Assembly (NCBI GenBank): GCA_031266875.1
Contig: JAISAE010000061.1
Location: 1 to 43,747, forward strand
DNA length: 43,747 nt
Source: Treponema sp.
Lineage (GTDB): Bacteria > Spirochaetota > Spirochaetia > Treponematales > Breznakiellaceae
Direction of reading: 5' to 3'
This document shows positions 34,109 to 41,770 of this stretch, in pieces. Under the pieces are notes generated by a model that was not told the origin of the DNA, searched no databases, and was given only the letters and a program-made list of their open reading frames with translations. The position numbers were made by a program, and so were the translations under genes. The first letter of the stretch is position 1; each line of letters starts with the position of its first letter.

Positions 34109-35026
34109 ATGCCCTCATACACCGGTATTATCGCGGAACACCTTTCCTCACCGCTTAGGCTTGACCGGTATGTGGCTGAAAACCTCGCGCTCCTGAGCCG
34201 TTCTCAGCTTAAATCACGCTGTATTGAGGCAAAGGTTAATGGCAAGGCAGTCAAAATCTCCCGTTTGCTTAAAGGAGGAGACCGGCTTGAGCTGAACTGG
34301 GCTGAAAGCGAGCCGCTTGACCTTATCCCGGAAAACCTGCCGCTGACCATACTGTATGAGGATGCAAACGTGGTGCTTGTTAATAAGGAACAGGGTATGG
34401 TGGTTCACCCCGGAGCGGGGAACCGGCGCGGCACGCTGGCAAACGCGCTGCTCTTCAGACGTCTTTGCCTGCATGGTGAAACGAACCTGAGTGTGCCGGA
34501 AGGACGTCTGGGTATCGTACACCGGCTAGACAAGGACACATCCGGCGTTATTATCGCGGCGTATAACAACGAGGCGCTGGCTTTTCTGTCCGCGCAGTTC
34601 AAGAACCGGCAGGCGCGGAAAACCTATGCCGCCATTGTGCGGGGAACGCCGAAAGAACCTTCTGGTACTATCGAGACCTGCATAACGCGAGACCCCCGCG
34701 ACCGCAAACGCTTCACGGTATCCGCGACCAAGGGTAAGCCGGCGCTCACCAGCTACCGTGTGCTTCGTTCATGGGGCGTGTATTCGCTGGTTTTGCTCCG
34801 TCCCAGAACCGGACGTACCCACCAGTTACGGGTACACCTGCTTCATCTGGGTCATCCCATACTGGGTGATCCTATTTACGGCGCGGGTACTGTGCGTCAT
34901 GCGACGCTCATGCTTCACGCCAAAAGTCTTAGGATACTTTTGCCCGGAGGCGTGGAACCCCAGACATTCAGAGCGCCATTGCCACCGAGGTTTTGTCATT
35001 TTTTGAATAAACAGGAGTTAGTATGA
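34109..35026 (+). CDS. rluD: RluA/RluD-family 23S rRNA pseudouridine synthase
   Basis: 305 residues from the ATG after GAGGAAAGT. The N-terminal S4-like domain (about 10-70) contains RLDRYVAENLALLSRSQLKS. The catalytic domain has GIVHRLDKDTSGVIIAA with the active Asp in HRLDKDTSG, then LVNKEQGMVVHPGAGN, RTGRTHQLRVHLLHLGHPI and GDPIYG. The enzyme isomerises uridines in 23S rRNA. The exact target (RluD or another RluA relative) cannot be settled, so the symbol is a best fit. Its stop overlaps the next ATG. Confidence 0.9.
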   Translation: MPSYTGIIAEHLSSPLRLDRYVAENLALLSRSQLKSRCIEAKVNGKAVKISRLLKGGDRLELNWAESEPLDLIPENLPLTILYEDANVVLVNKEQGMVVHPGAGNRRGTLANALLFRRLCLHGETNLSVPEGRLGIVHRLDKDTSGVIIAAYNNEALAFLSAQFKNRQARKTYAAIVRGTPKEPSGTIETCITRDPRDRKRFTVSATKGKPALTSYRVLRSWGVYSLVLLRPRTGRTHQLRVHLLHLGHPILGDPIYGAGTVRHATLMLHAKSLRILLPGGVEPQTFRAPLPPRFCHFLNKQELV

Positions 35027-35643
35027 AAGCAATTGTGTTTGATTATGGCGGGGTGATTTCCTACCCGCCGGAAGATTTGGTTTGGGAAGAAATCGCTTCG
35101 TTGGGCTGTATTGACACAGCCGCGCTGCACAGGTTTGCTGGGCAGCTTCGGGGCGAGTATGATCGCGGAGCCTTTTCCTGTGAGGAATACTACCGGATGG
35201 TACTCAAGCGTGCGGGTGCGTCGCCTGAATCGCTGCCGCCTGAGCGTATTAGAGAAATGGCGATGCTTGACGAAGATGCTTGGTCTTACATAAACCCTGA
35301 TACGATACGGCTTATGGAGGCTGTGAAGAAGGCTGGCTATAGACTCGGCATCCTTTCCAACATGGCCCAGGGGTTTTTGTCGTGGATACGCTCTGAGTAT
35401 CCGTCTGTGTTCAATATGTCTGATGTGAGCGTCTTTTCCTGCGAGCTTCGTCTCATCAAGCCTGAAAAGGCCATCTATGAGGCATTGCTCGACCGTCTCA
35501 AGTGCGAGGCGTCGGAGGTGGTGTTCTTCGATGATGTGCTGATAAACGTGGAGAAGGCGCGGGACTTGGGGATCAAGGCGTATGTCTGGCAGACAGCGGA
35601 GGCAGCCCGTGCTGTCCTGCGGGACTTGGGCGTTACGGTTTAA
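35023..35643 (+). CDS. HAD-superfamily hydrolase (subfamily IA)
   Basis: 206 residues. Motif I is VFDYGGVI (the usual second Asp is Gly, as in the YihX/epoxide-hydrolase-like branch), motif II LGILSNMAQGF, motif III Lys in ELRLIKPEKAIYEALLDRL and motif IV VVFFDDVLINVEKARDLGIKA. The helical cap follows motif I. It resembles YihX-type sugar-phosphate phosphatases. Substrate is not known. It overlaps rluD by four bases and is 17 bases before plsC, within the same operon. Confidence 0.85.
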   Translation: MKAIVFDYGGVISYPPEDLVWEEIASLGCIDTAALHRFAGQLRGEYDRGAFSCEEYYRMVLKRAGASPESLPPERIREMAMLDEDAWSYINPDTIRLMEAVKKAGYRLGILSNMAQGFLSWIRSEYPSVFNMSDVSVFSCELRLIKPEKAIYEALLDRLKCEASEVVFFDDVLINVEKARDLGIKAYVWQTAEAARAVLRDLGVTV

Positions 35644-35660
35644 ACGTAATCGGAGGTGTT

Positions 35661-36392
35661 ATGAGTTTATTTGTTACGGCGCTTATTTTTATCTTTGTGG
35701 CTATCACGATGATTCTGCTTATGCCAATAGGTCTTCTGGCGTTTATCCTCAGTTTTTGCGGGCTACGTAAACTCATGCGTATAGTGATATACAAAGTTGC
35801 ACAGGGCTGGGCGCTGGCCATCATCAAAGTTATTGGCTGTCATCTTACGGTGAAAGGTCAGGAACATATCCCCAAAACCGGCGGGCTGTGCTTTGTGAGT
35901 AACCACGCGAGCATCTTTGACATTCTGCTTATTCTGGCTCTGGTTGGAAGGCCGGTTGGGTTTATCGCTAAGAAGGAACTTGCCCTGATCCCTTTTCTTA
36001 ACATCTGGATTTTTTTGATAGACGGTTTGTTTATTGACCGGAAACACATACGCAAGGCCATTCGCACGATTAACAGTGGAGTTCAACGGATCAAGCAGGG
36101 GAGCGCCATGCTTATTTTCCCGGAAGGCACACGGAGTCGTGGTCGTGGTCTGCTTCCCTTTAAGAGCGGCTCGTTCAGGCTCGCCACTCAAGCTGGTGTA
36201 CCGATACTGCCTGTAGCCATCACCGGCAGCTACGATGTGTTTGAGAAAAACTATCGCGCTGTTGCCGCACATGTCAGCGTAACCTTTGCCCCACTGATCA
36301 GCACCAATGTTCAGGGAGATAAGCGCAAAGAAATCTCGGATCAGGCTTACGAAACCATCTTGAAACTGCTGGAAGCGCAAAGCGCACGCTAA
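35661..36392 (+). CDS. plsC: 1-acyl-sn-glycerol-3-phosphate acyltransferase
   Basis: 243 residues. A hydrophobic N-terminus (about 3-33) anchors it. Acyltransferase block I is VSNHASIFDILL (HxxxxD), block II around FIAKKELALIPFLN, and block III LIFPEGTRSRGRGLLPFKSG, with VPILPVAITGSY as block IV. It makes phosphatidic acid from lysophosphatidic acid at the inner membrane. CGGAGG precedes the ATG. It follows the HAD gene closely and is 57 bases before pyrF. Confidence 0.94.
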   Translation: MSLFVTALIFIFVAITMILLMPIGLLAFILSFCGLRKLMRIVIYKVAQGWALAIIKVIGCHLTVKGQEHIPKTGGLCFVSNHASIFDILLILALVGRPVGFIAKKELALIPFLNIWIFLIDGLFIDRKHIRKAIRTINSGVQRIKQGSAMLIFPEGTRSRGRGLLPFKSGSFRLATQAGVPILPVAITGSYDVFEKNYRAVAAHVSVTFAPLISTNVQGDKRKEISDQAYETILKLLEAQSAR

Positions 36393-36449
36393 GGGAAGCG
36401 CCGTGTGTCGAGCATTGACTAAGCGCCGTTGATATGTCAAGAAACAGGT

Positions 36450-37376
36450 ATGCATAATAACCTGTATAACATTGATAAACTTTATGAGGCGGTTGCGGAA
36501 AAAGGTCATGTGTGTGTGGGACTTGATACGGCGGTGGAGTATGTACCGCCGTCGGCGCGGCGCGGCGCGGCGCGGGATGCGGACGCGGTGCTTGCCTATA
36601 ACCGGGCGCTGATTGAGGCGTGTGGTGATGTCGCGGCTTGTTTCAAGACGCAGATTGCGTATTACGAGGAACTGGGTCTTGCGGGCCTTGAGGTCTACGC
36701 TAAAACCTTGAAGTTCATTCGGGAACGCGGTGGGCTGGTGATCGCTGATATTAAACGGGGAGATATAGCGGATACCGCGCTCCGCTATGCGCGGGCGCAC
36801 TTTGAGGGTGACTTTGAGGCTGATTTTGTAACGCTGTCTCCCTATATGGGTATGGATTCGATAGAGCCGTGGCTGACGTATGCGGAAACTAAAGGCAAGG
36901 GCGCGTTTGTGCTTATGCGGACTTCTAACAAGGGTATGCGGGATTTTGAGTATGTGCGCCTGCAAACGGGTATGCGGCTCTATGACGCGGTTGGGGATAA
37001 GCTGTCGATCTTAGCTGATCGCTACATTGGCAGGTATACTTATGGGGCCTTTGGCGCGGTGCTTGGTTGCACAGAGCGTGAGGAGGCCGCTTTGATTCGG
37101 GAACAGCGGAAAAACCTTTTTTTTCTTATACCGGGTTATGGCGCTCAGGGTGGGGCCGCTGATGACGCGGCGCTTCTCTTGCGGGATGGCAATGGTGGCG
37201 TGGTGAATGCCTCGCGTTCTATCCTCAAGGCATGGATGAATTGTGCCGGTAACGCTGGCTCCGGCCTTGAGCAGGCGGCATCAGCGGCGCGGGACGCGGC
37301 TATCATGATGCGGGACGCGATTCACGCCGCAGTTACCCGCACGCACGAGGCTGCTGAAACAGGAACAGCGCGATGA
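36450..37376 (+). CDS. pyrF: Orotidine 5'-phosphate decarboxylase (type 2)
   Basis: 308 residues from ATG 36450. An in-frame TTG at 36429 is less plausible. The type 2 family is shown by HVCVGLDTA, FKTQIAYYEELGLAGLEVY, GGLVIADIKRGDIADTALRYA (catalytic DIKRGD), TLSPYMGMDSIEPWL and FLIPGYGAQGG. It makes UMP, the last step of pyrimidine synthesis. The C-terminal 35 residues are Ala-rich and unlike the family core. A short GCGCGG run at 36556-36575 encodes RRGAAR. It overlaps pyrK by ATGA, linking it to the preceding step, dihydroorotate oxidation. Confidence 0.94.
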   Translation: MHNNLYNIDKLYEAVAEKGHVCVGLDTAVEYVPPSARRGAARDADAVLAYNRALIEACGDVAACFKTQIAYYEELGLAGLEVYAKTLKFIRERGGLVIADIKRGDIADTALRYARAHFEGDFEADFVTLSPYMGMDSIEPWLTYAETKGKGAFVLMRTSNKGMRDFEYVRLQTGMRLYDAVGDKLSILADRYIGRYTYGAFGAVLGCTEREEAALIREQRKNLFFLIPGYGAQGGAADDAALLLRDGNGGVVNASRSILKAWMNCAGNAGSGLEQAASAARDAAIMMRDAIHAAVTRTHEAAETGTAR

Positions 37377-38410
37377 GCGCCGCGCTGTATAACGCCACGA
37401 AACAATGCCGCTACTCTGAACTGCTTGCAAATACCCCCATCGCTGTCGCGCCAGACAGCATCTTCCGGCTGGACTTCGCGTGGGACGGACCGGTTCCTCA
37501 AGCGGGGCAGTTTTTTCTCATCAAGCCGGAACGCTCATCGACATTTCTAGCACGCCCCATCAGTGTCATGGGCTGGGACAGACTCGCCGATGACGCGATG
37601 CCTGGCGCAATGGTGTCTGGTGCCACAGTGCTGGACGAGGTTGCCGACAGCGCGGTGTCGGGCGCAATGGTGTCTGGCACTACCGTGCAGGACGAGGTTG
37701 CTGACGGCGCAGTGTCGGGCGCAATGGTGCAGGACGAGGTTGCTGACAGCGCGGTGTCTGGCGCTAGGGTGTCTGGCACCGCCGTGCAGGACGAGATTGC
37801 TGACAGCGCGGTGTCGGGCACCATTGCGCTGCGTTTCCTCATTGCTAGACGCGGAACAGGCACAACGGAGCTTGCCCAACTTCGTACGGGAGAGCGGGCG
37901 TGGCTCACAGGGCCGCTTGGTAACTCATGGTGGGATAATGACTCAGCTAAGGTCGAAGCGCCTATCGCCTTGATTGGAGGCGGCATTGGTATCGCGCCAT
38001 TGGTGGCGTTTGCTCGAGAGCTGGACAAGCGGGGCAGGCGCGTCTATGACTTCTACGCTGGCTTCAAGTCAGCCTCTTTCGGTCTTGACGACCTCTATCC
38101 CCGTCGCCTGTATGTCGCTACTGAGGATGGTAGTGAAGGACAGCGTGGCCGGATACTTGATTTGCTGCTTCCCCAGAACTACAAAGCCGTCTATTCCTGC
38201 GGCCCCATGCCCATGCTAAAGGCAGTCGCCTCCTTATGCAAAGCCACTGCTGTTCCTTGTTTTATCAGCATGGAACAGCGCATGGCTTGCGGTGTCGGCG
38301 CGTGTCTTGGCTGTACTGTGAAAGTTCATGGTAACGGTGATTCGCAGAACCGCCACTGTTGCGCTGATGGGCCTGTTTTTAACGCGGAGGAACTTATCTT
38401 TAGTCAGTAA
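37373..38410 (+). CDS. pyrK: Dihydroorotate dehydrogenase electron-transfer subunit, with a repeat insert
   Basis: 345 residues, about 80 longer than normal PyrK. The FAD domain begins FLIKPERSSTFLARPISVMG and resumes at IALRFLIARRGTGTTELAQL. Between them (about residues 69-150) sit repeated units with VQDEVADSAVSGA. NAD-binding motifs follow (IALIGGGIGIAPLVAFAREL, AVYSCGPMPMLKAV). The [2Fe-2S] ligands are C301, C306, C309 and the C-terminal CC pair (MACGVGACLGC, NRHCCADG). It passes electrons from PyrD to NAD. No pyrD gene follows. The stop codon lies in a repeat shared with 28886. Confidence 0.88.
   Translation: MSAALYNATKQCRYSELLANTPIAVAPDSIFRLDFAWDGPVPQAGQFFLIKPERSSTFLARPISVMGWDRLADDAMPGAMVSGATVLDEVADSAVSGAMVSGTTVQDEVADGAVSGAMVQDEVADSAVSGARVSGTAVQDEIADSAVSGTIALRFLIARRGTGTTELAQLRTGERAWLTGPLGNSWWDNDSAKVEAPIALIGGGIGIAPLVAFARELDKRGRRVYDFYAGFKSASFGLDDLYPRRLYVATEDGSEGQRGRILDLLLPQNYKAVYSCGPMPMLKAVASLCKATAVPCFISMEQRMACGVGACLGCTVKVHGNGDSQNRHCCADGPVFNAEELIFSQ
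37577..37822 (+). repeat. In-frame minisatellite inside pyrK
   Basis: About four imperfect units of up to 19 codons with DNA such as GACGAGGTTGCTGACAGCGC and GTGTCTGGC. They encode AMVSGTTVQDEVADSAVSG-like repeats, and one unit is shortened. Lengths are multiples of three so the frame is kept. It interrupts the FAD-binding domain of pyrK between two conserved strands. Confidence 0.88.
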
Positions 38411-38600
38411 CCCCATCCTAAAGCCATGGGCTTGCGCTTGGGCTGATTGTTCAGCTTGCTCTATAAGGTTTCTGCTTCCTTTCGTTACCAGACTTTCCAC
38501 GATAATTTCACTCTTATCACCAAGAGCCGGTGTTATTAACAGATGTTGATTCCCTGCACTGTACGAGCTTGTATACTAAGCTCTCTTTATCTCCATATCG
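38403..38600 (-). mobile_element. Remnant of an IS200/IS605-like element 3' end, copy B (tentative)
   Basis: About 200 bases homologous to 28886-29106, again starting at GTCAGTAACCCC with a hairpin (CCCCATCCTAAAGCCATGGG). The minus-strand tail IVESLVTKGSRNLIEQAEQS matches copy A. Copy B has an in-frame stop and a shifted frame relative to A just beyond this, so it is decayed. It overlaps the pyrK stop codon. The rest of the gap to 38834 shows no gene. Confidence 0.45.
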
Positions 38601-38776
38601 CTAAAAGGTTTGCCCTCCTCTCTTTTGCCGCTGTGCCGCTTTCCCATGTCAGAGTTTTACGGCACTTTTTGGTGATAACGGTGTCAGACACTAGACACTG
38701 CCTATCGCTGCACACCGCTCACGGACTTGTAACTTGATTGTCATTAAGCGGAATGTTAAGATTGTGCCATAGGATT

Positions 38777-38793
38777 CTTATGCGGCGCATAAG
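38777..38793 (+). promoter_or_regulatory. Inverted repeat upstream of the lipoprotein operon
   Basis: CTTATGC and GCATAAG form a perfect 7-base inverted repeat around GGC, 41 bases before the first lipoprotein ATG. It is a possible operator; no regulator is suggested. Confidence 0.35.
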
Positions 38794-38834
38794 TGGGTAG
38801 CCCCGCGTTTGTTCCATAACATAGAGGAGCTTTT

Positions 38835-39323
38835 ATGAAAAAACGGTATGTACCATTAAGCGTTTCCCTACTTGCGTTGTCCCTGATAGCTTGCGCGTCC
38901 CGTCCGACTGGGTTAGCAATCCGCCGACCGACGGATACTTTGGAATGGGCGTGGCTCAAATGGATAATGAGGCGAGAGCGTGGCAAATTGCCGCGAACCG
39001 CGCCCGGCAAGATTTGGCATATCAGCTCAGAACCTCTGTGGAAAATATGCAGGTCGATTACGGCAATGTAACGGGAATGTCGAGCGGCGTGGATTTTTTC
39101 TCAAGCGCTAGCCGCCAGTTATCAGACCTTGTGCTCACCGGTGCGCGTGTGATAAAGCGCGGCGTAGGCCCAAAGAAAACCTACTACGTTCAGGAATGCG
39201 ATCATCAGCGCCAGTCAGGGCGAAGCTGCCAGGAACGCGGAGTTTCAGGCGGAGCAAGCGCTGAAAGCAATGGATGTTGAGCTTGAAAAACAGCGATCAA
39301 GCGCACCGCGAGATTACGATTAA
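38835..39323 (+). pseudogene. LPP20-like lipoprotein gene with two compensating frame breaks
   Basis: GAGGAG precedes the ATG. The first frame encodes a lipoprotein signal peptide ending LIACASRP. The family-like mature part DWVSNPPTDGYFGMGVAQ and its continuation lie in the -1 frame and run to about 39195. The C-terminus (EAARNAEFQAEQALKAMDVE, TAA at 39321) is back in the first frame. A one-base deletion near 38905 and a one-base insertion near 39200 would explain this. Adding both back gives one protein of about 160 residues with the LPP20 pattern seen in the next gene. It may be a pseudogene, a sequencing problem or a recoded gene. Confidence 0.6.
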
Positions 39324-39339
39324 CGTATGCGGGTAAACC

Positions 39340-40106
39340 ATGCGGAACTTTTGGGGCAAAAGTATATGCGTTATCAGTCTGCTGGCCGGCGCTTGCGCAA
39401 GTCGCCTGAGTGGGTTTTCCAAACGCCTGCCAACACCGTTGTCGGCGTGTCAAAAGAATTCGCCTCTGAACAGGAGGCTCGTAACGATGCCGTGAAAGAC
39501 GCCGCCCGCCAGATAGCAACCTATTATGGCGTCTATTTCAGTGGTTATGAAGAAGATACCGCAGTAATAAACGAGCGATTAGATACTATTGACCGCTATA
39601 CGATCGACTCATCCATCTCTATTGATCACCTGATTGCACAACTAACGCCGCTGCGTTTTCATTCGATAAAGCGCCGCCTTTATACGGTATATGCCCTGTG
39701 CCTAATTCCCCCGCGTGAACCTGATACGCAGCGCCACACCCAGGCGCGTGTTTACGCGGCGCTTGAGTTTAACGGAAGCCCCCTGAGTGAAGAAGATCGC
39801 GTGATACTTCGCAATGGCTTACTGCAAGCCCTGGGGGAACATCGGATTCCCATACAACTATCTTCACCGGCGCAATCCGGCGCGTATGTATTTACCGTCT
39901 CCATCATTGTAAGAAAGCCAGCTTATGAGGTGGATAAAGACTTGCGTGAATACTATATCGCGCTTACCTTTGAGGGGAACGGAACAAGCGTTACACTGGT
40001 GAGCGAAACGTTTTCAGAGATGAGTTACAGCGCGGCCATGAGTAAGACGGCGCTGTTTATAAAAACAAGCGGGCGCTTTTTTCAGGAATTAAGGAGTGTA
40101 TTATGA
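39340..40106 (+). CDS. LPP20-like lipoprotein, frame break after the lipobox
   Basis: From ATG 39340 one frame encodes MRNFWGKSICVISLLAGACASR, a lipoprotein signal peptide with lipobox LAGAC. The mature domain PEWVFQTPANTVVGVSKEFA continues for about 235 residues in the -1 frame and ends at 40106. Joined, the junction reads CASRPEWV, like CASRPDWV in the preceding gene. The body contains the LPP20 motif (EQEARNDAVKDAARQIATYYGV) and a second domain with VYAALEFNGSPLSEEDRVIL. The intact long body argues against simple decay. It starts 17 bases after the previous stop and overlaps the next gene by ATGA. Confidence 0.65.
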
Positions 40107-41608
40107 AACGAGTTATCGGATATATGGCGGGGCTTTGCGTGCTGTTCTGCGTGGGCTGCGCGAGTACTGGCGGCGGAAGCGGGGAACTTCCCCGCCTTGC
40201 CATACTGCCCTTCACCGGCAGCACGGCTGAAAACGGTGAGACTATCGCCATGCTCTTAAGCAACCGGTCTGAGATTCAGAACGTGTTTACAGTGGTTCCG
40301 CGCACAAGCATTACCAATGCGATTAGCAAAGAAGCTCAATTCCAGCGCTCCGGCCTGATCGGTTTTGATACCCTCTCGAAGATCGGCAATGATCTCAAAG
40401 TCGATTTTGTGGTGGCGGGTTACACCCAGCAGTTTGCTGACCGCAACCTCGTCCTTATCAATGTGATTAACGTACATACCCTGCAACAAGTCGCCGGCGA
40501 TTACCGTGAGTATACCCGTGTTGAGGACATAAGCGCGCTCATTCCTGAAATGGCGAAGAAGATAGCTGGTATCAAGCGGGACGACGCGAATAAGGCGCGG
40601 CTTGCGGTGTTTCCCTTTGATATGCCTCAAGGTACAGTGCAGGACGCTGAAATCTTAGCCCAGATACTTGCCATAGACATTGCCAACAGCGGCAAATATG
40701 CGGTGTTTCCCAGAACCCAGACTATCGCCCAAGTGCTTGAGGAACATAAGCAGCCCTCTGACCTGAGCGATCCTGACAGCATCCGTGAGCTAGGCACTGC
40801 AGTTGGCACAAATTACGTGCTTGCGGGACTTGCCCGCAATCTGGAAAGTACCAAACTCTTTTTTGTTGAGATACTGGACGTGGAGAAGCGCAGTCTGGTA
40901 ACCGGCAGTCAGGTTGAATATCAAAGTATCTCCAACGGCCTGATGCTCATCCCTGAGCTTGCAAAGGTACTTACCGGCCAGAAAACCGTAGAGCAGATGG
41001 AACAGAAGCGGAAGCAGGCAGCGGCAAAGGCCGAAGCAGAGGCAAAGCGGGTGGCGGCAAAGGTGGAAGCAGAACGGAAGCAGGCGGAGGAAAAGGCGGA
41101 ATTAGAAGCGTATTGGGCAGAGAACAAGAAGTATGCGTTCAGGAATTATATAGATTTTCTCAGTAATCCCTATGTGGTGTGGGGAGATGATGGACTGGTA
41201 GGCGGTGGTGATAAGCTACTTGGGATACATTGGTCTTTCCTGCCATTCACTTCAATAGGACTTGAGGGACTATTGGGCGGCATAAATAGTAATCTTGCGG
41301 GTGGCTTGGATATTAACGCGGGGCTTGTGTGGCCGCTTACGACGAATAGCGGCTACGATGACGTAAATGTTTCATTGTTTGGCGATGGTGTACTTCAAAT
41401 AGGCGGGCGTGGATTTTCCGGTTTGATAGCGGAATATGTAACCCCGGGGTTTGACGCGGGGATTTCATTTGACTGGGGGAAAGCTGGCGGGGTCATGCCG
41501 GGTTTTGATATTATATACAAAGGCGCCTGGTATGCTGATGGGCATTATCTATATTCCCTGGGTATATCGCTTCTCTTGTCGTTTGGTAGCGACTGGAAAG
41601 TGTGGTGA
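40103..41608 (+). CDS. CsgG/LpoB-like lipoprotein with C-terminal barrel-like domain
   Basis: 501 residues. Signal peptide and lipobox VGCAST at residues about 17-22. Two related periplasmic units follow, each starting LAILPFTG or LAVFPFDM and containing VPRTSITNAI or FPRTQTIAQVLEEHK and DFVVAGYT or NYVLAGLA, as in CsgG/LpoB-like proteins. Residues about 295-340 form an Ala/Lys/Glu-rich coiled coil. The C-terminal 150 residues alternate Gly and aromatic residues (SIGLEGLLGGINSNLAGGLD, YLYSLGISLLLSFGSDWKVW) and look like an outer-membrane barrel ending in an aromatic residue. With the two LPP20-like genes it probably forms an outer-membrane lipoprotein complex; this is inference. Confidence 0.75.
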   Translation: MKRVIGYMAGLCVLFCVGCASTGGGSGELPRLAILPFTGSTAENGETIAMLLSNRSEIQNVFTVVPRTSITNAISKEAQFQRSGLIGFDTLSKIGNDLKVDFVVAGYTQQFADRNLVLINVINVHTLQQVAGDYREYTRVEDISALIPEMAKKIAGIKRDDANKARLAVFPFDMPQGTVQDAEILAQILAIDIANSGKYAVFPRTQTIAQVLEEHKQPSDLSDPDSIRELGTAVGTNYVLAGLARNLESTKLFFVEILDVEKRSLVTGSQVEYQSISNGLMLIPELAKVLTGQKTVEQMEQKRKQAAAKAEAEAKRVAAKVEAERKQAEEKAELEAYWAENKKYAFRNYIDFLSNPYVVWGDDGLVGGGDKLLGIHWSFLPFTSIGLEGLLGGINSNLAGGLDINAGLVWPLTTNSGYDDVNVSLFGDGVLQIGGRGFSGLIAEYVTPGFDAGISFDWGKAGGVMPGFDIIYKGAWYADGHYLYSLGISLLLSFGSDWKVW

Positions 41609-41745
41609 TATACCGCTTAGCACATTGTTGGCAGGTCTTCGCCGTCATGCTGTCAATTAGACACTCACGTCTCTAACACCACCGTCCAACTGGTCAGTGC
41701 AGAGTGGTTTCACCAGATGGTATACTGAGAGACTCTTACATTACA

Positions 41746-41770
41746 CCCCCGCTGCTTCGCGGGGGATTCT
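41746..41770. terminator. Hairpin terminator between converging genes
   Basis: CCCCCGC pairs with GCGGGGG around TGCTTC, followed on the plus strand by ATTCTTTATT. It serves the lipoprotein operon and ends next to the stop of the minus-strand gene. Confidence 0.7.

Noticed and set aside
41609-41745. tRNA or small RNA before the terminator
   Set aside because: No cloverleaf or other recognised fold is visible.
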